A DNA stretch of 64,000 nucleotides from assembly GCF_025630775.1 (NCBI RefSeq), contig NZ_JAOSZE010000028.1, positions 62,001-126,000 of the forward strand, read 5' to 3'. The notes beneath the pieces were generated by a model. It did no database searches, had not been told where the DNA came from, and saw only the letters and a program-made list of their open reading frames with translations. The position numbers and the translations under genes are program-made. Below are positions 24,766 to 33,278 of this stretch, one piece after another. The stretch comes from Actinoplanes sp. KI2 (lineage in GTDB: Bacteria > Actinomycetota > Actinomycetes > Mycobacteriales > Micromonosporaceae). Position 1 is the first letter of the stretch; the number at the start of each line of letters is the position of its first letter.

Positions 24766-26223
24766 TCAGAACGGGAACTCGCGGGCGGTGTCGCGCATCG
24801 TGATCCATTGCAGCTCGGTGAAGTCCTCGCTCGCGAACGGCAACCCGAACCGGCCCCAGCCGCTCTCCTTCAGGCCGCCGAACGGCATCTGCGGCTCGTC
24901 GTTGACCGTCTGATCGTTGATGTGCACGATCCCGACCTCGAGCCGCCGGGCCAGATCCAGCGCCGCGTACGTGTCGGCCGAGATGATCCCGGCGGTCAGC
25001 CCGAAGCGGGACGCGTTCGCCCGCCGGATCGCCTCGTCCGCGCCGTCGACCGTCTCCAGCAGCGCCACCGGCCCGAACGTCTCCTCGAACGCGATCTCGG
25101 CCTCGGCCGGCACGTCGGTGAGGATCGTCGGCGGATAGCACGGCGGCTCGGCCGCACCGCCGGTGAGCAGCCGCGCCCCGAGCGAGACCGCCTCGTCGAC
25201 CCGCCGGGAGACCAGGCTCAGCGCCCACTCGTTGATCAGCGGCCCGACCACGGTGGCCGGATCGCGCGGGTCACCGACCGGCAGCTGCGCGACCTTCGCC
25301 ACGAACCGGTCGGTGAACTCCCCGGCCACCTCCCGGTCGACGAAGATGCGCCGCACGCACATGCAGATCTCGCCCTGGTGCACGAACGCGCCGTAGGCGG
25401 CCGCGTCGACCGCGAGCGACAGGTCGGCGTCGGCCAGCACGATCAGCGCGTTGTGGCCGCTCAGCTGGAGCACCGGCCGCTTGAGGTGGCGGGCCGCGAG
25501 CTCGGCCAGCCGCCGCCCGGTGACGGTCGAGCCGGTGAAGCTGATCCGCCGCACCAGCGGATGGGTGACCAGCTCCTCGGCGATCATCCCGGCGTCGCCG
25601 GGCGCGTGCGTGACCACGTCGAGCGCCCCGGCCGGCAGGCCGGCCTCGGCGAACACCTCCGCCCACAGCGTGCCGCCGGTGATCGGCGACTCCTCGCTGG
25701 GCTTGAGCACCACCGTGTTGCCCAGTGCCAGCGGCCCCACGATCGCCCGGCCGGCCAGGGTGAGCGCCGCGTTCCACGGCGCGATCGCGGCGACCACGCC
25801 GACCGGGCGGCGCACCGCCAGGGCCCGCGACCCGGGCAGGTCGGTGGGCAGGATCTGACCGGTCGGTGCGTGCGCGAGCCCGGCCGCCTGCCGCAGCATG
25901 GCCAGGCAGAAGTCGACCTGGACGGCCGCGAAGTACGGACCGCAGCCGGTCTCGGCGGCGAGCAGGCCGATCACTTCCGGTCGCCGCCGCTCGAGCGCGT
26001 CCGCGGCCCGGATGAAGACCAGTTGCCGATCGCTGGGCGCCATCGCCGACCACGCCGGGAACGCGGCGTGCGCGGCCTCGATCGCCCGCCGGGTGTCCTC
26101 ATCGTCGCCCGAGGCCACCTCGGCGAGGACCGTCCGGCTCCACGGGTCGTAGTCGGGGTGCCGGCGTCCGCTGATCGACGCGACCTGGCGGCCGCCGATG
26201 TGGTGGAGAACCGGCTTGATCAT
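24766..26223 (-). CDS. Aldehyde dehydrogenase, benzaldehyde/vanillin type, with Gln at the general-base position
   Basis: NAD(P)-dependent aldehyde dehydrogenase family member of 485 residues. The nucleophile is C287 in HQGEICMC, the oxyanion Asn region AAIAPWNAAL and the cofactor motifs (FTGSTVTG, EETFGPV) are present. The glutamate that activates the catalytic water, found in the ELGG motif 34 residues before the Cys, is Q253 here (LQLSGHN). Without it, acyl-enzyme hydrolysis should be slow, so the enzyme may act as a thioester or other acyl-transfer dehydrogenase or use another base. The C-terminal FPF matches the other aldehyde dehydrogenase at 31815. It is the gene after livM in the minus-strand operon, 9 bp away. 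Confidence 0.92.
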   Translation of the reverse strand: MIKPVLHHIGGRQVASISGRRHPDYDPWSRTVLAEVASGDDEDTRRAIEAAHAAFPAWSAMAPSDRQLVFIRAADALERRRPEVIGLLAAETGCGPYFAAVQVDFCLAMLRQAAGLAHAPTGQILPTDLPGSRALAVRRPVGVVAAIAPWNAALTLAGRAIVGPLALGNTVVLKPSEESPITGGTLWAEVFAEAGLPAGALDVVTHAPGDAGMIAEELVTHPLVRRISFTGSTVTGRRLAELAARHLKRPVLQLSGHNALIVLADADLSLAVDAAAYGAFVHQGEICMCVRRIFVDREVAGEFTDRFVAKVAQLPVGDPRDPATVVGPLINEWALSLVSRRVDEAVSLGARLLTGGAAEPPCYPPTILTDVPAEAEIAFEETFGPVALLETVDGADEAIRRANASRFGLTAGIISADTYAALDLARRLEVGIVHINDQTVNDEPQMPFGGLKESGWGRFGLPFASEDFTELQWITMRDTAREFPF

Positions 26224-26232
26224 GTCGCGATG

Positions 26233-27225
26233 CTAACCGGCCGGGCGCAACGCGTAGCCGACCGGAAGCAACCGGAACGGCAGCCGGTCGTCGGCGAGGC
26301 TCCACAGCCCGCGGGGCAGGAAGAGAGCGAACGCGATCGCCACCGCGCCCAGCCCGATCAGGTACCAGGCGCCGTACTGCGCGAACCAGTCCTGCAGCAG
26401 GAAGAACAGGATCGCACCGAGGATCGGGCCCTCGTAGGTGCCGATCCCGCCGACCAGGACCATGAACAGCATGTACGCCGACCACTGCACGCCGAAGATC
26501 GACTGCGGCTGGATGAACAGCGTGTTGGCCAGGGTCAGCGCGCCGGCCGCGCCGCAGCCGAAGCCGGCCAGCACGAAGAGCATGAACTTCAGCGGCATGA
26601 TCCGGACGCCGAGCGACGCCGCCGCCTCCTCGTCGTCGCGGATCGCCTGGATCGCCGCGCCGCTGCGCCGGCGCAGCAACAGGAAGACCAGCACCAACAG
26701 CAAGAGCGTGAACGCCAAGGTCAACCAATAGGTGTACGCACGACGCCAGTCCGGCGCGAAAGTGTTCAACCCGCGCAGCGACACGCCGGTGCCGCCGCCG
26801 AGGTCGTGGTCGAGCGCCACGAGCAGCGCGAGGGTCTCGGCGACCACCCAGGTGCCGACCGCGAACTGGCCGCCGCGCAGCCGCAGCAGCAGCGGGGCGA
26901 CCGCGACCGCGAGCACGGCCGAGGCCAGGGCGGCCAGCACGACCGCGAGGTAGGCGGGCACGCCGCGCTGGGAGATGAAGACCGTCCCGTACGCGCCGAA
27001 GCCGATGAACGCCTGCTGCCCGACCGACACCAGCCCGCCGTACCCGGCCAGGACGTTCCACATCACCGCCATGATGACCAGCGTGCACAGCGTGGTGAGC
27101 TGCTGCACCACGTCGGCCCGCAGGCCGAGCGGCACGGCGAACAGCGCGATCCCGATCAGGATCAGCACCCCGGAGGAGATCCGGGTGGCGCGCCCCGATC
27201 GCTTCACCGTCCATCGCTGGCTCAT
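26233..27225 (-). CDS. livM: Branched-chain-amino-acid-type ABC permease LivM
   Basis: Inner-membrane permease of a HAAT-type importer, 330 residues with about nine hydrophobic segments. The LivM signature region GYGGLVSVGQQAFIGFGAYG and the docking loop GAAIQAIRDDEEAAASLGV are clear. The ATG at 27225 overlaps the stop of livH by 4 bp. In this setting the ligand may be an aromatic or other carboxylate rather than leucine, because aldehyde dehydrogenases flank the operon. Confidence 0.93.
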   Translation of the reverse strand: MSQRWTVKRSGRATRISSGVLILIGIALFAVPLGLRADVVQQLTTLCTLVIMAVMWNVLAGYGGLVSVGQQAFIGFGAYGTVFISQRGVPAYLAVVLAALASAVLAVAVAPLLLRLRGGQFAVGTWVVAETLALLVALDHDLGGGTGVSLRGLNTFAPDWRRAYTYWLTLAFTLLLLVLVFLLLRRRSGAAIQAIRDDEEAAASLGVRIMPLKFMLFVLAGFGCGAAGALTLANTLFIQPQSIFGVQWSAYMLFMVLVGGIGTYEGPILGAILFFLLQDWFAQYGAWYLIGLGAVAIAFALFLPRGLWSLADDRLPFRLLPVGYALRPAG

Positions 27226-28109
27226 GCCATCCGTCCTTCCCGCCGGATCCCCAGCAAAGATCGTCCGTGCGGGCTGGCCAGCACGATCAGGAAGACCAGG
27301 TGGCCGGCGAGGATCGAGTACTGCGGGTCGATCGTGGCGCCGATCGTCTGCGCGACGCCGAGCACCATGCCACCCCAGAGGGTCCCCCACAGCGAGCCGA
27401 GCCCGCCGATCACCACCGCCTCGAAGGCGAAGATGAGCTGGGTCGGCCCGCTGGACGCGTCGAAGATCGAGCGAACCGCGAGGAACATGCCGGCCAGCGT
27501 CGCGGTGGCCACCGCGATCGCCGTGGCCCGGGCGTACACGGACGAGGCCGGCACGCCGACCAGCGTGGCGGTGTCCGCGTCCTGGGCGGTCGCCCGCATC
27601 TCCCGGCCGAACGCGGTGCGGCGCAGCATGAGCTGCAGGCCGCCGAGCACCAGCACCGCGGTCACCAGGATCAGCACGCCGAGATAGGACAGCGACAACT
27701 GACCGGTGATCCGCCAGCTGCCGGTCGCGATCCCGCCGGCCGCTCCGCCGAGCGAGCGCACGTCCGGGTTGTACGCCTGCAGCAGCGCGTTCTGGATGAC
27801 GATCGCCAGGCCGAAGGTGGTCAGCAGCGGGGTGAGCGGCCCGCCGCGCAGGCTGCGGGCGAGCACCGTGCGGTGCAGCGCGTAGCCGAGCACGAGCATC
27901 ACCGGCAACGCCGGGATCAACGCCCAGAACGGTCCGATCCCGGTACGCGTGGTGATCGACCAGATCAGGAACGCACCGAGGACGGCAAGGTCCCCATGGG
28001 CCAGGTTGATGATGCGCATGACGCCGAACATCAGCGAGAGCCCGCAGGCGAACAGCGCGTAGAGGCCGCCGAGCAGGATGCCCTGCACGATCGCGTTCAC
28101 CCAGTTCAC
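27222..28109 (-). CDS. livH: Branched-chain-amino-acid-type ABC permease LivH
   Basis: Partner permease of LivM, 295 residues. It starts at a GTG (28109) giving MNWVNAIVQGILLGGLYALFA, the classic LivH N-terminus with GLSLMFGVMRIINLAHGDL. The docking loop is GREMRATAQDADTATLVGV. The start overlaps the stop of livF by 4 bp, so translation is coupled. Confidence 0.94.
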   Translation of the reverse strand: MNWVNAIVQGILLGGLYALFACGLSLMFGVMRIINLAHGDLAVLGAFLIWSITTRTGIGPFWALIPALPVMLVLGYALHRTVLARSLRGGPLTPLLTTFGLAIVIQNALLQAYNPDVRSLGGAAGGIATGSWRITGQLSLSYLGVLILVTAVLVLGGLQLMLRRTAFGREMRATAQDADTATLVGVPASSVYARATAIAVATATLAGMFLAVRSIFDASSGPTQLIFAFEAVVIGGLGSLWGTLWGGMVLGVAQTIGATIDPQYSILAGHLVFLIVLASPHGRSLLGIRREGRMA

Positions 28110-28822
28110 GGCCGCCTCGCCTGGTGGAAGCCGAAGTACGCGGTGACCACTTCCTCGCGGCTCAGGCCGTCGGTCGTCGCGTCCAGCACGATCCGGCCCT
28201 CGAGCAGGCAGATCACTCGGTCGGACGTGCTCAGGGCGCGGCCGAGATCCTGCTCCACGAGAACCACCGTGGCGCCGCTGTCGCGTAGCACGGTCATGCA
28301 GGCGTACACCTCCTCGACGGCCTTGGGGGAAAGACCCAGCGAGACCTCGTCGATCAGCAGGAGCCGCGGGTTGGTCATCAGCGCCCGCGCGATCGCGGTG
28401 GCCTGTTGCTGACCGCCGGAGAGTTTGGCCGCCGGGCGGTCGCGCAGCGGCTCGAGCGCCGGGAACGCGGCGAGCACCGACCGGAGATTCCACCGGCCGG
28501 GCCGGGCGCGGCGGCCCGCCACCAGCAGGTTCTCCTCGACGGTGAGCTCGGGGAACAGGCGCCGGCCCTCGGGGACGTAAGCGATGCCGCGGCGCACCCG
28601 CTGGTGGGCGGGCACACCGGCGAGGTCGCTTCCGTCGTACACGAACCGGCCGTCGGAAAGCGGATGTGCGCCGGCCAGCGTGCGCAGCAACGTGGTTTTG
28701 CCGGCGCCGTTGGCGCCGATCAGCGCCAGCACCTCGCCCTCGGCGATGCCGAACGAGACGTCCCGGACGGCCGGCAGCAGTCCGTGGCGGGCGAAAACGC
28801 TCTCCGCGCGCAGCAGCGTCAT
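28106..28822 (-). CDS. livF: ABC transporter ATPase LivF
   Basis: Cytoplasmic ATPase of the importer, 238 residues. Walker A is GANGAGKT, the signature is LSGGQQQ, Walker B is LLLIDEVSLGL, and the LivF-typical YVPEGRRLFPELTVEENL is present. The ATG at 28822 overlaps the stop of livG by 4 bp. Confidence 0.95.
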   Translation of the reverse strand: MTLLRAESVFARHGLLPAVRDVSFGIAEGEVLALIGANGAGKTTLLRTLAGAHPLSDGRFVYDGSDLAGVPAHQRVRRGIAYVPEGRRLFPELTVEENLLVAGRRARPGRWNLRSVLAAFPALEPLRDRPAAKLSGGQQQATAIARALMTNPRLLLIDEVSLGLSPKAVEEVYACMTVLRDSGATVVLVEQDLGRALSTSDRVICLLEGRIVLDATTDGLSREEVVTAYFGFHQARRP

Positions 28823-29544
28823 GAGGCCGCCTTCCCGAGGTACGCGTCGATGACGACCGCGTCGCCCAGCACCGCCTGCGGCTCGCCGTCGGCGATGACC
28901 CGCCCGGTGTCCATGCAGACCAGGCGGTCGACCACCTGCACCAGGACGTGCACGATGTGTTCGATCCAGACGATCGCGACGTCGCGGACGCGGATCTGCC
29001 GGATCGCGGCGACCAGCTCGGCCGCCTCGGCGTCGGTCAGGCCCGCGCCGATCTCGTCGAGCAGCACCACCCGTGGCCCGGTCGCCAGGCAGCGGGCCAG
29101 TTCCAGGCGCTTGCGGTGCAGCAGGCCCAGACTCTCGGCGCGCCGGTTGGCCAGCTCGGCCAGCCCGCACTCGTCGAGGACGTCGGCCGCCGTCCGGTTC
29201 AGCGTGGCGCCGCTCAGCCCGGCGCCGTATCCGGCCGCGACCACCACGTTCTCCAGCACGGTCATCCCGCCGAACGGGCGCGGGACCTGGAACGCCCGGC
29301 CCACGCCCATCCGGCATCGCTGGTCGGGGCGCGTCCGGGTGACCTCGCGCCCCGCGAAGCGCACCGTCCCGGCCGTCGGGCGGACCGCCCCGGCCAGGAC
29401 GTTGAGCAGGGTGGTCTTGCCGGCGCCGTTCGGGCCGACGATGCCGACCGCCTCGCCCTCGGCGACCGCGAAGTCGACCCCGGTCAGCACCCGCAGATCC
29501 CCGTAGCGCATCGACAGGCCCGTGCCCTCGAGGATCGGGCTCAA
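28819..29544 (-). CDS. livG: ABC transporter ATPase LivG
   Basis: Second ATPase of the Liv system, 241 residues. Walker A is GPNGAGKT and Walker B is RVVLLDEIGAGL. The signature loop reads LGLLHRKRLELARCL in place of LSYGQ-like sequence, losing the Ser and second Gly of the ABC signature, so its composite ATP site may be asymmetric with LivF. It starts at a TTG (29544) that overlaps the stop of the binding-protein gene (TTGA), with AGGAA upstream. Confidence 0.92.
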   Translation of the reverse strand: MSPILEGTGLSMRYGDLRVLTGVDFAVAEGEAVGIVGPNGAGKTTLLNVLAGAVRPTAGTVRFAGREVTRTRPDQRCRMGVGRAFQVPRPFGGMTVLENVVVAAGYGAGLSGATLNRTAADVLDECGLAELANRRAESLGLLHRKRLELARCLATGPRVVLLDEIGAGLTDAEAAELVAAIRQIRVRDVAIVWIEHIVHVLVQVVDRLVCMDTGRVIADGEPQAVLGDAVVIDAYLGKAAS

Positions 29545-30845
29545 GGCTTATATTCCTGGAGCTTCGCGGCGACCGGCACGTTCGGGTCGGACGAGTTCTC
29601 GACCAGCACGAAGTCCACCTTGTACTTCGGGTCGGTCGACTTGATCCACTGGCCGCCGAGGATCGGGGTGGCGACCACGTTCGCGTTCGGGCCCTTGCCC
29701 CACTCCAGCTTGCCGATCGGGGTGTCCACCGACAGCGTCTTCATGGCGTTCGCGACGCCCAGCTTGTCCTTGGGGTTGCCGGCCGCCTTGAGCACGGCGG
29801 CGGCCACGTCGAACAGGGCGAGGCTCGGGCCGAGCTGCTGGTTCCACTGCTTGCCGGTCGCCTGGTAGCCGTCGCCGAGGGCCTTGCTGTCGACGCCGGT
29901 CAGCGACGACTTGTACGGGAACGTGGGGGTCCAGTACGCGCCGCCGGCGATCCCGATGCCGATGTCGCCGAGCGCCTCCACCTGGGACGGGAACAGCCCG
30001 GTCTTGGCGATCTGCGCGATCTTCGGGACGTACCCCTGCTGCGCGGCCTGCCGCCAGAAGGTGGCGAAGTCCGGCGGGATCGGGAAGGCGTTGAAGATCT
30101 GGCAGTCCTCGGCCTTGAACTTGGCGATCTGCGCGGAGAAGTCGTTGGTCCCGTCGGTGTACGCGCCGGGGTCGACGATCGTGTAGCCGGACTGCTTGAG
30201 CAGCGGCCCGAGCGCGGCCCGGATCGCGTTGCCGTCCGAGTCGTTCGGCCACATCACGCCGACCTTCTTGTTGGTCGGCACCTGAGGCCACTCGTGGGTG
30301 TACATGTTGTGGAACTGATCGACGCCGAAGCAGAAGTGATACGTGAACTTGTACGCGTCCTTCTGGTCCGGCTTCGCGCCCCGGCCGAAGTACCAGGCCT
30401 CCCACGGCACCACTGTGGACACACAGGGCACGCCCGCGGCCTCGCAGGCGTCGCTGACCGGGTTGACGGTCTCGGGCGTGCTCGTGGTCAGCATCAGATC
30501 GACCTGATCACTGTTGATCAGGTCGTTGGCCACCTGCGCGGATCGCTGCGGGTTCGACTGGCTGTCCCGGTCGAGGATCTGCACCGCGTACTCGGTGCCG
30601 TTGACCGTCAGACTGGTCAGCGACTTCTTCGCGAGGTCGAGGACGTACGCGTCGGGCTCGCCGAAGCCGGCGGCCGCGCCCGTCCGGGGGCTCACGAAGC
30701 CGATCTTCAGAGCCGATTTGGCTTGGTTTTTCGAGCTATTGCCGCCGCCGGCGAGGCCGCCGCAGGCGCTGAGAAGAGGGAAGGTCAGTCCGAGGCCGGC
30801 CGCGCGGAGCAGATCGCGCCGGGTCGTTCCAGTCTTGCTTTCCAT
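29541..30845 (-). CDS. Liv-type ABC substrate-binding lipoprotein
   Basis: Extracellular receptor of the importer, 434 residues. The N-terminus combines a twin-arginine motif (TRRDLLRAAG) with a lipobox (LLSAC), so it is probably a Tat-exported lipoprotein. The ligand domain is of the periplasmic-binding-protein type I class (IGFVSPRTGAAAGFGEPDAYV; NDLINSDQVDLMLTTSTPE). It is the first gene of the operon livK-livG-livF-livH-livM-aldehyde dehydrogenase-alkylsulfatase-like and is divergent from the IclR regulator. Confidence 0.93.
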   Translation of the reverse strand: MESKTGTTRRDLLRAAGLGLTFPLLSACGGLAGGGNSSKNQAKSALKIGFVSPRTGAAAGFGEPDAYVLDLAKKSLTSLTVNGTEYAVQILDRDSQSNPQRSAQVANDLINSDQVDLMLTTSTPETVNPVSDACEAAGVPCVSTVVPWEAWYFGRGAKPDQKDAYKFTYHFCFGVDQFHNMYTHEWPQVPTNKKVGVMWPNDSDGNAIRAALGPLLKQSGYTIVDPGAYTDGTNDFSAQIAKFKAEDCQIFNAFPIPPDFATFWRQAAQQGYVPKIAQIAKTGLFPSQVEALGDIGIGIAGGAYWTPTFPYKSSLTGVDSKALGDGYQATGKQWNQQLGPSLALFDVAAAVLKAAGNPKDKLGVANAMKTLSVDTPIGKLEWGKGPNANVVATPILGGQWIKSTDPKYKVDFVLVENSSDPNVPVAAKLQEYKP

Positions 30846-30913
30846 GTACGCCTCCTGGGCGAGGACTGGTGCCGAGGAAGGTAGGAGTGGGCCGCGTCAC
30901 ACGTCAATCGCAT

Positions 30914-30931
30914 GTTCAAATATCCGGAACA
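30914..30931. promoter_or_regulatory. Candidate IclR operator, site 1
   Basis: GTTCAAATATCCGGAACA, with inverted-repeat ends TGTTC/GAACA, in the divergent gap between the liv operon and the iclR gene. It matches 13 of 18 bases with site 2 at 31733. Confidence 0.55.
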
Positions 30932-30951
30932 CTTGTCGAAAGGATGCAACC

Positions 30952-31746
30952 GTGACGCAGCCGTCGTTCTCCCAGTCCCTCGAACGCGGTCTGCGCATCC
31001 TGAGCGAGTTCGCCGCCAACGGCCCGGTCCTCGGCATCGCCGACCTGGCCCGCGCGGTCGACCTCAACCGCAGCACCACGCACCGGTACGTGGCCACCCT
31101 CGCCACCCTCGGCTTCCTCCAGCAGGACCCGGACACCCGCAAGTACTCGCTCGGCCCGCGCGTGGTCGACCTCGGCTTCGCCGCGATCAGCTCGATGGAG
31201 ATCACCGGCGTGGCGGCGAGCCACCTCCAGGCACTCTCCGACGAGACCGGCTGCGCGGCCAGCATGGCGGTCCTCGACGGCGCCGACATCGTCTACGTCG
31301 AGCGCCGCCGCTCGCGCCGCACCGCCGGGGTCGCGGTCGACCTCAACCTGCACGTCGGTTCGCGGCTGCCGGCGTACTGCACCTCGATGGGCAAGGTGCT
31401 ACTCGCCTACCGCGAGCCGGCCGCGCTGCGCGCGCTGCTCGACCGGATGGACCTCGCCCGCCGCGGACCCAAGACGATCACCGTACGGGAACAGCTGGTC
31501 GCCGCCCTGGGAAAGGTGCGGCAGGCCGGTTTCGCGGTCAACGACGAGGAACTGGCGCCCGGCCTGCGCTCGATCGCCGCCCCGATCCGGGACCGCTCCG
31601 GCCACGTGGTCGCCGCCATCAACGTGGCCGTGCATCTGACCACCTTCACGACCTCGGTCGAGTCGGTGGTCAGCCGGCTCGGCGGCCCGCTGCGGCGCAC
31701 GGCGGCCGACATCTCGCACCAACTGGGCTACCGTTCGAACATGTGA
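30952..31746 (+). CDS. IclR family transcriptional regulator
   Basis: A 264-residue regulator: an N-terminal winged helix (SLERGLRILSEFA, GIADLARAVDLNRSTTHRYVATL) and a C-terminal GAF-like effector domain (GSRLPAYCTSMGKVLLA, INVAVH). IclR proteins in catabolic loci usually bind aromatic acids or glyoxylate-type effectors. The GTG at 30952 has AAAGGA 7 nt upstream. It sits between the liv operon and an aldehyde dehydrogenase gene, with a similar 18-bp motif in front of each, so it probably controls both directions. Confidence 0.94.
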   Translation: MTQPSFSQSLERGLRILSEFAANGPVLGIADLARAVDLNRSTTHRYVATLATLGFLQQDPDTRKYSLGPRVVDLGFAAISSMEITGVAASHLQALSDETGCAASMAVLDGADIVYVERRRSRRTAGVAVDLNLHVGSRLPAYCTSMGKVLLAYREPAALRALLDRMDLARRGPKTITVREQLVAALGKVRQAGFAVNDEELAPGLRSIAAPIRDRSGHVVAAINVAVHLTTFTTSVESVVSRLGGPLRRTAADISHQLGYRSNM

Positions 31747-31750
31747 AACA
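31733..31750. promoter_or_regulatory. Candidate IclR operator, site 2
   Basis: GTTCGAACATGTGAAACA overlaps the stop codon of iclR and lies 65 bp before the aldehyde dehydrogenase ATG. It shares 13 of 18 positions with site 1. Confidence 0.5.
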
Positions 31751-31814
31751 CGACGTTGTCTCGCGAATGTTTCGGGCCTAGGTTCGGCGCACCCTGGTGC
31801 GATGGAGGCCCGTC

Positions 31815-33278
31815 ATGGCTTTGCTCGATCAATCCCGATGGAACGACCAGATCTTCGAGGGCGGGGCCTGGCGCCCCGGAAGCGGCGCCACCACCGACGT
31901 GATCGAGCCGGCCACCGGCGAGTCGCTCGGCCGGGTCACCCTGTCCACCCCCGACGATGTGGCCCGGGCCGCCAAGGTTGCGGCCGAGGCCCAGCGCGAA
32001 TGGGCCGCGCTCCCCCATCCGGCGCGCGCCGCCGTCCTCCGCAAGGCCGCGGCGTTGTGGTCCGAGCACGCCGACGAGATCAGCTGGTGGAACATCCGCG
32101 AGGTGGGCGCGATCCCCGGCCTGGCCGGCTTCGCCCTGCACGTCGCCGAGCAGGAGTGCTGGGAGGCCGCGGCGCTGCCCAGCCTGCCGTACGGGTCGCT
32201 GATCCCGAGCGAGGAGCCCCGGCTGTCGATGGTCCGGCGCTACCCGGTCGGCGTGGTCGGCGTGATCTCACCGTTCAACGTGCCGATCATCCTGGGCATC
32301 CGCTCGGTCGCGCCGGCGCTCGCCCTCGGCAACGCCGTACTGCTCAAACCCGACCCGCGCACCGCGGTCACCGGCGGCCTGGTGCTGGCCCGCATCTTCC
32401 AGGAGGCCGGCCTGCCCGACGGCCTGCTGCAGGTACTGATCGGCGGCGCCGACGTCGGCGAGGCCCTGCTCACCGACCCGCGGGTCCCGGTCATCTCGTT
32501 CACCGGCTCCACCGAGGCCGGCCGCCGGGTCGGCGCGCTGGCCGGCAGCCACCTCAAGCGCGCCCATCTCGAGCTGGGCGGCAACTCGGCGATGCTCGTG
32601 CTGGACGACGCCGATGTGGACGCCGCGGTCAACCTGGCCGCCTGGGGCAGCTTCTTCCACCAGGGCCAGATCTGCATGACCACCGGCCGCCACCTGGTGC
32701 CCGAGCGCCTCTACGACGACTTCGTCGACCGGCTCGCCGACAAGGCGGCCAAGCTCCCGGTCGGCGACCCGGCCCGCGACCAGGTCGCCCTCGGCCCGGT
32801 CATCGACGCCGGCCAGCGCGACAAAATCCACGACCTGGTGACGTCCTCGGTCGGCGACGGCGTGCGCCTGGCCGCCGGCGGCTCCTACGAGAGCCTGTTC
32901 TATCAGCCCACCGTGATCGCCGGCGTGACCACCGCGACGCCCGCCTTCGCCCAGGAGATCTTCGGCCCGGTGGCGCCGGTCGCCCGCTACGGCAGCATCG
33001 ACGAGGCCTTGGCGCTGGCCACCGCCACCGAGTACGGCCTGTCCCTGGGCATCGTCACCCGCGACGCGATGCGCGCCGTCGAACTGGCCGACCGCATCCC
33101 GACCGGCATCGTCCACATCAACGACCAGACCGTCAACGACGAGGCCAACGCCCCCTTCGGCGGCACGGGCGCATCCGGCACCGGCTCCCGCTTCGGCGGC
33201 GCCCAGGCCAACATCGACGCCTTCACCGACACCCGCTGGCTGACGGTCCGCAGCCAGCCCGCGCAGTTCCCGTTCTGA
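31815..33278 (+). CDS. Benzaldehyde-dehydrogenase-like aldehyde dehydrogenase
   Basis: A 487-residue aldehyde dehydrogenase with all catalytic parts: VISPFNVPI (Asn of the oxyanion hole), LELGGNS (general-base Glu), and HQGQICMT (nucleophile Cys). The overall sequence is of the XylC/vanillin dehydrogenase kind, oxidising aromatic or medium-chain aldehydes to acids. The ATG at 31815 follows GGAGG by 6 nt. It is downstream of iclR and presumably under its control. It differs from its relative at 24766, which lacks the general base, so this one is the better candidate for ordinary aldehyde oxidation. Confidence 0.94.
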   Translation: MALLDQSRWNDQIFEGGAWRPGSGATTDVIEPATGESLGRVTLSTPDDVARAAKVAAEAQREWAALPHPARAAVLRKAAALWSEHADEISWWNIREVGAIPGLAGFALHVAEQECWEAAALPSLPYGSLIPSEEPRLSMVRRYPVGVVGVISPFNVPIILGIRSVAPALALGNAVLLKPDPRTAVTGGLVLARIFQEAGLPDGLLQVLIGGADVGEALLTDPRVPVISFTGSTEAGRRVGALAGSHLKRAHLELGGNSAMLVLDDADVDAAVNLAAWGSFFHQGQICMTTGRHLVPERLYDDFVDRLADKAAKLPVGDPARDQVALGPVIDAGQRDKIHDLVTSSVGDGVRLAAGGSYESLFYQPTVIAGVTTATPAFAQEIFGPVAPVARYGSIDEALALATATEYGLSLGIVTRDAMRAVELADRIPTGIVHINDQTVNDEANAPFGGTGASGTGSRFGGAQANIDAFTDTRWLTVRSQPAQFPF

